NCBI GenBank assembly: GCA_016165875.1
Contig: JABBOT010000010.1
Coordinates: 7,719,875 to 7,783,874, forward strand
DNA length: 64,000 bases
DNA from: Acanthopleura granulata
Taxonomy: Eukaryota; Mollusca; Polyplacophora; Chitonida; Chitonidae
Reading direction: 5' to 3'
This document shows positions 12,300 to 23,169 of the stretch, in pieces (the stretch's first letter is position 1; the number at the start of each line of letters is the position of its first letter). The position numbers and the translations under genes were made by a program. The notes beneath the pieces were generated by a model. That model saw only the letters and a list, made by a program, of their open reading frames with translations. It was not told the origin of the DNA and did no database searches.

Positions 12300-12482
12300 A
12301 TGCCCGTGTCTCTCCGGTCAAACGTGGGAAGATGTGCCCCTAACCTGTGGATGGTCGTGGGTTTCTCCGGGACTCTGCCTGTTTTCCTCCCACCATAATC
12401 CTGGCCGACGTAATTTGAGTTAAATATTCTTGAGCATGGCGCAAAACATAAATCGGATAAATAAATAAATAAAAATTAAAAA
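12300..12482 (+). repeat. SINE-like retroposon, family S2 (plus)
   Basis: The body 'cctgtggatggtcgtgggtt', then 'ctgttttcctcccaccataa', then 'ttcttgagcatggcgcaaaa', is followed by an (AAAT)n-like tail near 12,460-12,482. It matches the reverse copy at 6,605-6,805 and the copies at 22.3-22.7 kb. The tRNA-like head is not clear here. Confidence 0.75.
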
Positions 12483-12845
12483 AATATGTCCTACTTAGGG
12501 TTTTATTGTAACTTTTCACACGTGTGTATGCTTATATAGCAATGATTATATGGCTTATACAGTAGAATTTCTGCAAAAATATGCTGGTAATTACAATTAA
12601 GCAGGCATCACTTGTCAAGAATTACTCAAATGCTGTGATTTTATGAGATTTAATAAATAGTAACATGCTAGCCATGCAAGCGAGCAAGTTTCGTAGATGC
12701 TTAGTTTATCAGCTGAATACAGACATAAAATATAAAAAGGCTACGTAGAGAGTAAGCCAGATCACCAACGATATTGTGATGACACATACAAATGTTTCTC
12801 TGCGTTTGGTTGTTAACCCAATGCGGTACCACTAAGTTCTAACCA

Positions 12846-13470
12846 TGTCTTTGTTTAGTCTCTCCCTGAACAAATCGGTGTCCACGGGATCACCTGTCCA
12901 CAACAGGAAGGTGACACTCTACCATATGTTGACCAGGGACCTGGGCATTTGCCGCACGGAAATGTCCTGCAGAAACAAGTCCTCATTCCGGCCATCTGGA
13001 TTTCAAACTCGGTCCAGCCGCACGAGAGAAATCTTTTAATGACCTTTAAAATAATCTTCCGGCTCGAACTGACAGCGTCAGTAATGTTCTGTTGAATACT
13101 TTCTGCTACATGGAAGTCTCTGCGATGTAGGCACAGTCTGTAGCCGCGCGGTTCCTCCAGAAATTGACGGGAGGGTAAAACAGACCCAGTCGTAATGACT
13201 GTGTTTTTAAGTCACGAAGGCATCAAATTCGTACTCTTCGTCCACAGGTTCGTATCTATTCCTCGACATGCACTTCGCTAGGAACCAGTACTTGAAGAAG
13301 CGGTACCTATAACAAACTATTCCTAAAAACAACACCGCGCCAACTAGCGATGCTGTTGTCACAGAAACAATCAGCCAAAAACTACTTGTACACAGAATCT
13401 GCAAATCTCTTGAATCCGCTTTCAAGGAAACAATCTGGTCAGTGTGAAAGCACACTTTATTTGAGTCCTA
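12846..13470 (-). pseudogene. Toll-like receptor pseudogene (TM + TIR remnants)
   Basis: On the minus strand the open part (13,207-13,455) gives a short juxtamembrane segment, a TM helix (LIVSVTTASLVGAVLFLGIV) and the start of a TIR domain, box 1 as EYEFDAFVT, and then hits a stop. Past that stop, other frames continue the TIR domain: RLCLHRRDFHVAESI (box 2) at about 13,090-13,135, then SSSRKIIL, then WTEFEIQMAG near 13,000, an ISVRQMPRSL stretch, an in-frame stop after VNIW, and FRERLNKDM near 12,850 in place of the usual box 3 FW. At least two frame changes and two stops break it. Immediately upstream (about 13,470) the frame ends at a TAG and I cannot recover LRRs; LINE sequence begins close by. 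It is opposite in strand to the TLR at 3-1,487 and may be the remains of a TLR cluster. Confidence 0.85.
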
Positions 13471-13599
13471 TGTAAATAGAGGGATTCACTGAATTCATTT
13501 CCTTTGTATGAGCTAGTCATGCTAACCTCAGTAAGCTATTACTGATAAAGGCCACTGCCGAAATGACTGAACACCCTTGACACAGCCTGTGGCGGAAAG

Positions 13600-14065
13600 C
13601 CTCCGGAATGAATGGCAAGCAGAATATTGCGGACCTGCAGGTCCCATTCACTCTACCAGAGCCGACGAATATATTTAAGAATATCAGTCAGTGTAAGGGA
13701 TTTTAACATGTGGTATATGTTTATATACAGCAGCTTTCGCCTGGGATCCAATCAAGACTGATGTTGACACCTGTAGGATGTAACACTGTACACATGTGTA
13801 AAACCTCTAAAACCATCCGCGAGGATATATTCCAACTGAAGTTTCTTATGGCTGGCAAAGCAATCCGTAAAAATAACATTATTCGGATTAGAATCCAGCA
13901 CAAAATACAGGGATGTTAAAATAGCCGTAAATTCAGCAGCAAATACTGAACTAAAATCGAATAACCGGAAGTTTTACTATACTAAAGTTCTGGGATACAA
14001 AATGCTGCCCCCACTTTGCCACTCTCTGGACATTTGGATGCATCAGTGTAAATATTCAGACTGTC
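13600..14065 (-). pseudogene. LINE RNase H domain and C-terminal tail, internally deleted
   Basis: The minus strand reads NIYTDASKCPESGKVGAAF near 14,060-14,000 (the first RNase H Asp sits in YTDAS), then in shifted frames an AAEL-like segment and a TDCFAS segment, ending at LDWIPGESCC (about 13,730). The usual IPGHxGIxGNExAD stretch is missing, and the sequence jumps to TDILKYIRRLW and SEWDLQVRNILLAIH near 13,690-13,620, which resembles the tail downstream of RNase H in this LINE group. Confidence 0.6.
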
Positions 14066-14551
14066 TGAAATTTTCGCTGACGTAACTCACTGCGAAGGAT
14101 TTCATGACATTTACAGGATCAGATTTCTTAATTACTCTTCGAAGACCTAATGAGGTGTAGTCGGAACCAAGTACCAAGGTGGAAAGTTAGGGACAGAGAT
14201 TTTTGAAGGCAACTTGTGTTACAGCCCGAACGTTCAATTATATCCAGTGCTCTAAGATTAAATGGCTTATACTTCTTATCAATATTCAAAATACTGTCAC
14301 GTTCACCAAGTGTTAAATACAGAGGATGCTGAGTTATTAAGAGATGGCTTCAACAGAAGAGAATATTTCAGAGTGCGCATGTTCGTTACAGATCACTTGT
14401 AAAACATTAAGAGGAGCTGTCTGAAGCGTCCCTGTACAAATCCTGAGGGCAGCACACTGAACAGCATCTAATTTACATTTAAGAGAAAAGTAAGCAGAGC
14501 CCAAAGCTTCACAATAGTCTAAACGCAATTTCATCAGCCCTCTGTATAGGA

Positions 14552-16200
14552 TTAGAAGGCAGGATATATCTGCCCCCCCCCCCCACTCCCCAAGATTTCC
14601 CAGGTATATCCCGCATGAGAATAAGGACCCTCTGACATTTCAACATGTTTTGTCCATGTAAGCCTCTTGCCAAATTTAACAAGACACTTCAGTGATGTAG
14701 AAACTTTAATTGCACTGTTCCCTGTGAGCAGTGGTACCGGTAACTCTACCCGTCTTCTGGTAAATAAGACTGCTTCGGACTTAGCAGGAGAGAAGCGAAA
14801 TCCCCACAATTTGCTCCATCTGGTAATTTCATTCAAGCCTTGCTGTATATACATCTCTGCCATGTTTATATTCTTAGCACTGAACCCTTATCGTCAGCAA
14901 AAAGGGAGCAATTTATGCTTGGGTTGAGGACCGAAATCGTTGAACAGTAATGGGTATAACACGCTTCCTTGTCGGGTACCATTTTCAACAGAAACAGACC
15001 GAGAAAAGTCGATTCCAATGCGAACCTGCATTGAGCGTTGGGAGAGAAAGTTCTTCACCTTCACCAAGCATCCTGTCTCCAATGCCCAAACCCTTGATCT
15101 TATTTAACAGTCCACATCTCCACAACATATCATATGCCTTCTCGATATCAAGAAAGGCTAACAAGTTACATTCTTTACTTGCAAGTGACCTTCTAATGGA
15201 TGTTTCAAGAGAATCAACATGGTCTGTAGTACTTCTACCTTTCCCTAAAACCTCTCTGAAAGATAGAATAGACTTCGTATTTATTTAGAAACCATTCAAG
15301 TCGTGACTTAATCATTTTTCCATGATCTTACAAAGCGCTGATGTGTGAGCGATCCGCCTATATGATGAAGCCAGAGATGGATCTTTGTCAGGCTTTGGCA
15401 CAGCGATGACAACAGCTTTTTTCCATGAAACCGGAACTTTCATATTTGACCGTATGGTGTTAAAAAACAAAAGTAACACATTTACACCATTTTCGGGGAG
15501 GTGCTTAACGATAGAGTAACTTACCCAATCTTCCCCAAGGGAGCAGTCCTTTGTGCCACTAAATGCCTGCTTAAGCTCCATCAGGGAAACATCTTCATTA
15601 ATGGGTACATCGTCAAACATGATGTTATTACTTTGTCTCTCTTCCACCTGTTTCTTGTAGGTAATAAACTCCTCACTATAACGACTAGATCTGGAGACAA
15701 ATGAGAAGCTATCAACTAGCACTTTACATTTGTCTACATTCGTAACGTGTAAAACACCATCTGCCACAATCCTTGGCATACACAGAGTTTTCTTCTTCCC
15801 GTTTATGGCTCTTACCTGCTGCCATACATTCTTAATAGGTGTGTTACTATTTATGTTCGAACAGAACTTACGCCAGTGCTCCTTTTGTACCCTTTTAATG
15901 ATCCTATGGGCCTGGGCTTTAGTCCTCTTAAACACAATGATATCCTTGTACAACCTTGTGTGGTGTGCTCTATTTTTAGCTTTCTTCCTTCCTTGATAGC
16001 TTGTGAACATTCCCCACCAGGTAACAGGTACCTTTCCTGGAATGTTACCAAATGTTTTTGGAACAGCCTCACTAGCTGCTACATTCAAAACAGTAATAAT
16101 GTTGTTTGAAAACTTATCCGCATCACTGTCATACAAGTTCTCAGTGAGGTACAATTCACAAGTTTTGCTATACTTGGCCCAGTCTGCTTTATTCAATCGC
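14552..16200 (-). pseudogene. LINE reverse transcriptase domain
   Basis: The frame 16,409-15,312 covers the EN-RT linker and RT N-terminus, including VPVSWKKAVVIAVPKPDKDP followed by SSYRRIAHTSALCKIMEK, the classic LINE 'PKPGKDP..SYRPI.LTS...K..E' motif. A frame change at about 15,300 follows; the next piece holds motif A (FLDIEKAYDMLW, about 15,150). The 15,082-14,894 frame carries ENGTRQGSVLYPLLFN, and a FADD catalytic motif is readable near 14,895. The thumb region continues in 14,863-14,552 (KLWGFRFSPAKSEAVLFTRR). At least three frames are needed, so it is inactive. Confidence 0.85.
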
Positions 16201-16778
16201 CACCTTGGCAATGAGCCAATGTCGTCAAAGTGAGGATGAAAACCAAACGATACTGACACTGGATAATGGTCACTTCCACAAGGAGAGTGATAATCTGCTG
16301 ACCTTGAGCATGCGGAGCCGAGTGTTTTGGATGATAATGTGAGATCTGTTGCTGGAAATTTCCCTGAACATGCATGTAAATGAGTCCCAGAATCATCATT
16401 TAATATCACCAGTTCATTATATTAGATGACTTCATACAAAATTCTACCATTTGTGTCAGTGCCTGTGCTGCCCCACACAGTGTGATGCGCACTGAAGTCA
16501 CCACAAATAATAGCACGATTCGGAGTGCAATGATCCAGTAAGGTCTTCAAATCATTGTAGTCTAGTTTCTTACATGGGTTTACAACATTTGCTGACCTGT
16601 TACTGTCCCTGGTTATCTGGAAATACTGACACTCAATAACCTTAAATGGGTCTGACTTTACTTCAGTAAATGACAGGCCATTCTTGATAAACACAGCAAA
16701 TCCATCTCTGCTCCCATGCAACCCGCCTTCTCTAATAATGGCATATCCAAGGAAACTAAAACCATACTCAGGTTTCAA
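16193..16778 (-). pseudogene. LINE endonuclease domain (APE-type)
   Basis: The frame 16,778-16,422 reads through an APE-type endonuclease. It shows GLHGSRDGFAVFIKNGLSF, and then the catalytic motif CGDFSAHHTVWGSTGTD (GDFNAH in relatives). The next frame (16,409 downward) carries the C-terminal motif CGSDHYPVSVSF, equivalent to the SDHxP signature. This domain nicks target DNA for target-primed reverse transcription. A stop near 16,421 and a frame break separate the two pieces. Confidence 0.8.
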
Positions 16779-16938
16779 AACAAATTATGTCTGGTTTTGG
16801 ATCAAGATTGGAAAGGAAGAATTTAAGTTCATGTCCATGGGCATACAAGGAATGGATGTTTTGTTGCAAGATGTTGAAGGACATTATATTAAAAATATAA
16901 AAAATATAATATAAAATATACATATTGGAACTTATCCA

Positions 16939-18140
16939 TTATTCATGCGTAAAGTTTCTCTGTTGCATTTTTCCCCACAATTCCTTAATATCAACCACAG
17001 AACTGCCAAGATGACGCTCTGAACATTCATCAGTACCATCAATTACTTCTTTTTTACCTTTTGACACTTTGATATAATGAAAACCTATCTCAGAAAACAG
17101 AGTAACAACATTTGTTACTGTAGACAAACTGCACATTTCAGTCTGAACAGCAGCCTCAGGATCAGTTTGGGTGCTAGTGTTTTTCTTTACAGATACCTCT
17201 GTGGGATGTGATCTACACTGGGAACTACATGTATGTTCTTCACGACTTCGGATATCCCAAATGGATTCGTCAAAACCACGATCCTGTGAAAAATTCAGGG
17301 GCTCATTTTCCTGGTCTCTTACATTTTCTAGTGAGGCGAAGGAAGGACATTTTCTGTAACTCTAATAAACTAGGGCTTTGTTTGCTTCTTTAAATTTTGG
17401 GAAACCCCGATACGCTGTGCTGTGCAGCTTTCCACAGTTTACACACTTAGGCGCATTTTTATTAGAAGAATCTTTATACAAGGTACCTTTCGCTGCATTG
17501 AGGGCACCTCAGATTACCATGGCATTCAGAAGCCACATGATTGAATCGTTTGCCACGGAAGCACCGAATAACTGGGGGGATATCAGGGATATTAACATCA
17601 TCAAAATACAGCAGCATACATGATGTGGGGATTTTCTGCCTGCCTTTCGTCATACGTTCAACTTTTACATTGAGACTTTTCATTGCTCCCAGAACTTCAC
17701 TCTCAGTAACCTCCTCCCCAATACCATATATTACACCTCTGGACAAATCTTTTGTTTGAACTCTGCACACAACATCTCGCCCCATTATGGAATCTGCCTT
17801 TAGCGCTTTCTTCACTTGACTCTGACTTACACACGTGATGAGGTCTCGAGATTGCAGCTTCTTCACAACGTTCACAACACAACACAACACAACCTGCTGA
17901 AGTGCAGTACCAAACTTAACTGGGCTTAAGCTGGCTACGGGGTGGGTGGGGGAGGGGGGCTACCCAATGCAAACATAACTACATTAAAAGATTTCACCTG
18001 TCTCTCCTGGATGCCTGACGCTTTCGTCTTCTTGCCCTGATCTCTGTCAGTAGCCTACTGACAGATCGCCCTCTGCTGCGCTTTCCACGAGTCACTGCTG
18101 ATGTCGCGAAGTCTATGTTGTCCTCTTCTTCATCCTCCAT
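16939..18140 (-). pseudogene. LINE ORF1 (gag-like, CCHC zinc knuckle), broken
   Basis: The likely start is the ATG at 18,140, opening a 48-codon frame rich in acidic then basic residues (MEDEEEDNIDF, later EIRARRRKRQASRRDR) that stops at 17,994. The protein resumes at about 17,930 with SPVKFGTALQQVV and continues in the frame 17,890-17,474. That region contains the zinc knuckle RCFRGKRFNHVASEC followed by RCPQC. In relatives the first half is usually CxxC; here the second Cys is Gly, so the knuckle is damaged. A Lys/Glu-rich C-terminal piece lies at about 17,136-16,939. ORF1 proteins of this type bind LINE RNA. The start and exact breaks are approximate. Confidence 0.7.
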
Positions 18141-18145
18141 GCTTA

Positions 18146-18860
18146 TAGACTACGTAATAAAAAGTAGTAGCCTAAAACACTATTCTACGTGAATGACAGG
18201 AGCTGTTATTATGGCTCTGTTTGAGAGAGAGAGACAGAATGGCCTTGGGACGACTCAGTGTAAGGGAGAGACAACAGGAGCCCTGAAACACAGAGTGCTG
18301 AGTTACAGTGCGATTACACCAGATATCTACACTAGTACAGCTACTACCTCTATACAAAAGCAAACAATTACAAAAATACAAAGCAACAGTATAACACTTT
18401 AATACACAAAGAAAATACATACACACAATCCTGTCGCCTGGCGGCCAAAACAACATGTTAACAACAACAACAACAGGTCGCTGAACACTAAACTCAAACA
18501 AAATAGTTCTACCGAGCCAAAAATTATCTGAAACAGAAAAATGCAAAACATTAACGGATCAATCACAACACAATAAATGTACCATACAGGTCAGCAATAC
18601 ATCACATTCCTCGAAAAACCCACGAAATTTTCGGAGCAGAGAAAACTCATGTCCAACCTGACTGGAGGAAGGGAGGTAACCCCAGGTTGCCGGCTAAGGT
18701 ACGTTTAGTTAACCTGGAGACAGGTATACCTTGTGACGGGAAGTAAAAAAATCTTCTGGTTAAAAGTCATATACAGTAAACAACCCGTACCTAAGAGAGG
18801 AAGTGAAAGATATACATTCACCTACGCTGGATTTAAAGGAAACTACAGATTCTTAGATGG
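18146..18860. other. Probable LINE 5' flank / unassigned
   Basis: Minus-strand ORF 18,546-18,172 has no recognised domain. It lies just 5' of the LINE ORF1 start and may be LINE 5' UTR or flanking DNA. Confidence 0.3.
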
Positions 18861-18865
18861 TGCAT

Positions 18866-19196
18866 TTGGACTTGCACCTGTACAACGAACACAATGGTTT
18901 CCTGTCTCGCCGACTTGAAGACAAAAGGGATAGTTTCAATTTTTATTATTGTGAATTTTCCTACTTGGAAAGCAATATACCGAATGCTCCTGCATATGGC
19001 TTATATATTTCGCCTTGAAGAATTTGTTCGATCCTATGTGGTGTATGATGATGTCAATCAACGTCACAAGTTATTACTGCAAAAACTAGTGTGTCAAGGA
19101 TATTCCATCAAACGCTTTCACTCCAAGCTTCTTAAATTTTACAATGAGTGCGCCTCTCTTGTTGGTAAATACGGACAGAGTGTCCAGAATGTGTGA
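18866..19196 (+). pseudogene. Penelope-like RT, C-terminal segment (plus strand)
   Basis: The plus strand reads LDLHLYNEHNGFLSRRLEDK and then DSFNFYYCEF, SNIPNAPAYGLYIS. After a frame change near 19,013 it continues with EEFVRSYVVYDDVNQRHKLL, QKLVCQGYSIKRF and LLKFYNECASLVGKYGQSV. This block (YDKRDDFNF, NIP-APAYGVYISQL, ARACS-YDDF, LL-KL--QGY, KFYGR--DLV) is the conserved C-terminal part of a widespread invertebrate RT family with GIY-YIG or DIRS/Penelope-type relatives. I assign it to Penelope-like elements from memory of those motifs. There is one frameshift and no start. Confidence 0.65.
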
Positions 19197-19464
19197 GACT
19201 GCCTCAGAATTGTGTCTAATTCCGCTTAACACAGGGCTAGGGACCGTGTGTTCATGGTCTTGAGTATGATCGCCACGTTGGATATATGAACAGTTGCAGT
19301 CAAACCACAACTGAGATACACCTTTGGTTATCGACATCATATATGCTAAAACGGTACACTATTTGGAAACTGATTTTATTCATCCGCTTAGAACATTCAT
19401 GGCATCTTTTCGTCATCATTAAAAACTATTGACTGCTTCTCTATGTTTGAATCCGTCCTAATTT

Positions 19465-19830
19465 TTATATTTTATACCCTGTCTTAGTTCTTTGGTGGTT
19501 TGCGTTATCTAATGGTTTTTGGAAACTAGTCTTGCAATTATTGACACGGAACTCCCATTTTGGTTGACGGCTGGTATATGAATGCTGGTTTCGACGATCA
19601 GGAATTACTGCCTTTGTTACATAGAAAATCATCAATATACCGTTTGGTAATTGAGAAACATCTAGCCTGATGAAGATTAGCCTACTCTTTAATAACTTCT
19701 GCGTGTAGTCGTATTCATACCAGAACAGGTGTAGATCTGCCACGCGTGGGACACAATTTGTACCCATTGGAATACCTATACACTGATGATAAATGTTTAC
19801 CCCAAATTTCACATATAAATATTGAGGAGA
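19465..19830 (-). pseudogene. Penelope-like RT core (minus strand)
   Basis: The minus strand reads HQCIGIPMGTNCVPRVADLH then LFWYEYDY, the RT motif 'GIPMGTNCAPLLADLFLYSYE'. About 100 bp on, in another frame, comes KRYIDDFLCNKG, which carries the YIDD catalytic motif. This is the same protein family as the plus-strand block at 18,866-19,196, but facing it, so the two blocks cannot be a simple collinear copy. Confidence 0.7.
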
Positions 19831-20089
19831 AATTCAAGTAACTGAAAAAACAACGTGACATTCCCTGTATTGTAGCTGTGATTTAGTAAAAAAAATGGCA
19901 AGGTTCAAAAATTACACTTTTGTCAACCGATTACCTGTGCAGAGAGACTGCCTCCATAACTTTTCACGGTTAAATTAATATTTGAACTTAGTCATGAAAT
20001 ATTGCTCTTTTGTCTCTCTGGCGTGAGTTTTATGCACAGGTAATTTAATAAAAGGTCTAGTTCGTATGTACGTCACGGGCCCAAGGTTC

Positions 20090-20215
20090 AGATTGTTTTG
20101 TTTCTGTCAAGATCCGCAAACTACACAGACTGATTTGTTGCCTGTGGCGTCTACATCGATTTCTTAATGGATCTCCAGTTTCCCCAGTGTAATATTTGTC
20201 ACAACTGCAGCAGGC
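20090..20215 (-). pseudogene. GIY-YIG-like / zinc-finger segment of Penelope-like element
   Basis: The minus strand gives CCSCDKYYTGETGDPLRNRC then RRHRQQISLCSL. It resembles the 'C..C...YIGETGDTLR.R...HRQQI' endonuclease-type segment that accompanies this RT family. It lies 5' of the RT core on the same strand, whereas the domain is usually C-terminal to RT, so it probably belongs to a neighbouring partial copy. Confidence 0.5.
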
Positions 20216-20259
20216 AAGGAGTAAATTTCAGGAATTGGACGTCAGCACTGACATAGAAA

Positions 20260-22325
20260 TTAACGTTGGGTAAAACGCGAAGCAAACAATTGTTGCTAAT
20301 CATTAAATGCTCTGACATTTACATCCTCTCTAGAAAATAACCGACGATCTAATACATGATTAGTCACCTATATCATCAAATACTCTAAAAAAGAGGAAAT
20401 GTCAGTGAAATGTGGGAAGCCCATGGTGTGCTTGATGTATACCACTACAGCATTTGTACAACACAGAGAGTGCGTGAAGTACAATAGCATTCCTTACATA
20501 GTCAGTACCTAGAATACATCAAGAACCTCCTAACTGTCCTACGACCTACCGTTCACCATAAAGTGCCCCGCCCCCCAAAGAGAACAAAATGAAGTGCCAC
20601 AAAACTATAATAGTTTGTCACGTCTGTAACATGGGGCACTGATCTCAAACCATGTACGTGTAACAAAGTTGTAGGTATCGCAAGTAGCGTAAAGAAGACT
20701 TCACACGTCGAATACGTCTACAATTCTGTTTTATTAAGCAATATATCATGAGACATTTTAGCCCTTTTGGGAACAATTTATGTATCTAATTTTCTAATGT
20801 GGTTTGAAACCATAACACAGGATGCAAACATGTATACACTGCAATTTGGTGTGATCAAGTGATTTATATGCGTCAATGTTTTGGTTTCACTTCTCGCATT
20901 ATTTCTATCAAAATCTGTATTTGGTCACCTGGACCGTATACAGCCTAAATTATTCCATAGCTAAGTGAAATTAATCATTCATTTCTTGTAGTGATTTTCC
21001 CGTAAGCCAGAGGCCATAATAGTTATTAAATTCTGTACACTTGATTAGTGTCACTTAATGTTAGCTTAGGGCATCAGTTTACATTTCATCTGAAGTACTG
21101 CCAAAAGCTGTTTTGACTTTATTCCCCATGCTGAGCAGATAGTAAATCTGTCTTTTAATCTTTTCTGATATCTTTTTGGGCGAAAGTTCATCACAGTCTT
21201 CAAGAAGAATGTTTTTCACAAGGTTTCCATCATGCTATCATCAAATAAGTTTAAAATGAAACATACACTTAAACAGATTTAACCTGACTGCATGTTAAGC
21301 CTATTAAGAATCAGCTATGAAATCCTATCCAATTCCAATGAGGCTAATTTCTTGTCACAGGCTACTCTGAAGTAGGCGTCCCATTTTCTTCAATCACCTC
21401 GTAACAACTTACACTGAATTAGGCGGCTTATTTCTGCAAGAACCTTGTCAGAAGCTAAGTTCAATTATAGAAGGCTCGTCTCAGCAAAATGGTTGCCGCA
21501 AGATACACTAGAGTGTAATTGTCCTAATTTAGAGAGAAATATCTAAACATAATTCAATGCCGCCAGTCATTGACTCAACCCAGAAAAAATTTCATGTCTT
21601 CTTGCACGAAGTCCCAGTGTTACTCAAATGGCAGCGTTTTGAAAAATGAGGTTGGTTTTTTTGGTCATAACTTGAAAACTATAAATGTACGAAAATAATT
21701 CTTGGATATTTGTAATCCCGATCTCAAGGATCACCAGACAGTGTTTGTGTAATTATTTTAAGCATTTTCAAGCATTGTTTTTGGTTTACTTTTCCCTAAA
21801 TTTAATCGTCAGTTACAGCATTTAACTGCCAACCTCAACTATTTTTATCATATCAGTAGTGCTATCCACCAACAGAACAGCAGCTGAAATTTTATCCTGG
21901 TAGATTCAACCGTTTTGAAGGAGAAGATTAAGCTCAACAACAAAATGGCCACTAAGCCACGAGACCAGCCCAAGGGCACAAAACGTCAAATGTTGCTTCA
22001 TATGTTCGTTATCCAAAGTGCAAAATTGAAAGAAATCAAAGAAGGGGTTTTTATATTCAATTTTCAGAAGAATGGATGAAAACTATGCCTACAGCACACA
22101 CAAAGAGTTATACAAAAGCCAAGAAAAAACAAGTAGTGGGAATGCCAAAAAGGCCTTAACGATGACAGCCAGTCGGTTGTTGGAAAAATTACAGTTCCTT
22201 GCCAGGAACCAGTGAGCATTTGTTAAAAAGTCTATTCTTCCTTTCAACCCCAATCCTTTTTTAACATATTCTTTTCCTTCCTAGACTTCATGCATTATGT
22301 TCAATAGAAATCCTTGCATTTCTTA
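20260..22325. other. Intergenic, nothing recognised
   Basis: No coding sequence or clear repeat seen. The stretch 21,600-22,160 looks like decayed transposon sequence in texture, but I cannot name it. Confidence 0.35.
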
Positions 22326-22329
22326 TCAA

Positions 22330-22505
22330 GCATCCGGGGGCCCTACTGCAGTTAGTAATGACCCAGGTGCCTCTCACCAATGTAATCGCTGCAAGTCCAA
22401 TCCCAGCCTGCCTATGGTTGTGGGTTTCCCCCTGGCTCTGTCAGGTTTCCTCCCAGCATAATGCAGGCCGCTGTGATATAAGTGAAATATTACGTATAGT
22501 ATAAG
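22330..22505 (+). repeat. SINE-like retroposon, family S2 (plus, left arm of inverted pair)
   Basis: The body 'gcctatggttgtgggtttcc', then 'aggtttcctcccagcataat' and 'ggccgctgtgatataagtga', matches the other S2 copies. A stretch near 22,391 ('gcaagtccaatcccagcc') resembles a decayed tRNA B box. Confidence 0.7.
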
Positions 22506-22514
22506 TGAGTACAA

Positions 22515-22695
22515 CGTAAATTATTGTTTAACGCCCTACTCAAGAATATTTCACTTATACGAAGGCGGTGTCTCCTCGGTGCAGGACGGATTTCCACCGT
22601 ATCTTTTATCTGGTGCTGCCCCACCCAGACGACTTGCCAAAGACATCCAACAAGCCCCCTCTACAGCGTAAAACATCAAACAAATAAATAAATAT
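22515..22695 (-). repeat. SINE-like retroposon, family S2 (minus, right arm of inverted pair)
   Basis: Plus-strand text 'tttaacgccctactcaagaa' then 'tatttcacttatacgaaggc' is the reverse complement of the S2 tail. Together with the copy ending at about 22,505 it makes a tail-to-tail inverted pair. The right edge carries 'gcgtaaaacatcaaacaaat' plus AAAT repeats, itself resembling an S2 tail in plus orientation, so nested or chimeric copies are likely. Confidence 0.6.
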
Positions 22696-22800
22696 TGTCA
22701 AATACATGCACGTATAGACTTATACATAGAAACAACGGAAAATGATTACCTGCTTTGGTAAATTAAAAATTTTAAGCAAGGCAAAATTTCTGTAAGAAAA

Positions 22801-23165
22801 GACCGCCTCGGTGACCAAGTGGTTAGAGCGTCCACCTTGAGGTCGGGAGATCCAGGTTCTAGCCGCGTCAGGTCATACCAAAGACTTAAAATGGTACTTG
22901 TTGCTTCCTCGCTTGGCGCTCAACATTGAGATGTTAGAACAAGGAACCTGGACTAGTCGGGCCGGTGTCAGTATAATGTGACTGGGTGGGGTGTCATGTC
23001 TGGTGTCTTCGGCGTGATGCTCCAGTGGCGGCAGCACTTTGGCGACTTGGACTCGCCCTGCCACAAGAAGACACACTATATATGGATACACTAGAAGGAT
23101 TCCTTGTCGTCATATGACAAACAGTGTTAGGTACGACGTTAAACCGTTCACTCCCTCACTGATTC
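22801..23165 (+). repeat. tRNA-derived SINE, family S1 (near full length)
   Basis: The head looks like a tRNA with Pol III boxes: A box within 'gaccaagtggttagagcg' (about 22,813-22,830) and B box 'ggttctagcc' (22,855-22,864). The body follows ('atggtacttgttgcttcctc', then 'ggtgtcagtataatgtgact', 'ggtggggtgtcatgtctggt') and the 3' end is 'gtacgacgttaaaccgttca' with a CTCACT tail. A body fragment recurs at 36.13-36.43 kb. Length is about 365 bp. The boxes suggest Pol III transcription once took place; it is not a functional tRNA because the acceptor arms do not pair. Confidence 0.75.
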
Positions 23166-23169
23166 CTTT

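Larger units (their letters stand above)
13560..18145 (-). mobile_element. Non-LTR retrotransposon (LINE) with RNase H, degenerate
   Basis: A minus-strand LINE with pieces in the right order: ORF1 (18,140 to about 16,940), AP endonuclease (16,778-16,193), RT (16,200 to about 14,550), a connector (14,534-14,337) and RNase H (about 14,065-13,725), then a C-terminal tail with SEWDLQV near 13,665. The content (zinc-knuckle ORF1, EN with a GDFSAHHTVWGS motif, RT, RNase H) fits the Jockey/I group, specifically an RNase H-bearing clade such as I/Nimb; the clade is my inference. It is dead: frameshifts at about 15,311 and 15,082, stops around 16,410, and sequence missing in the RNase H region after IPGE. 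The 3' end runs up to the TLR pseudogene. The 5' UTR may extend beyond 18,145. Confidence 0.82.

Noticed and set aside
22801..22875. Functional tRNA gene
   Set aside because: A and B boxes are present, but the arms do not fold into a complete cloverleaf and a SINE body follows.
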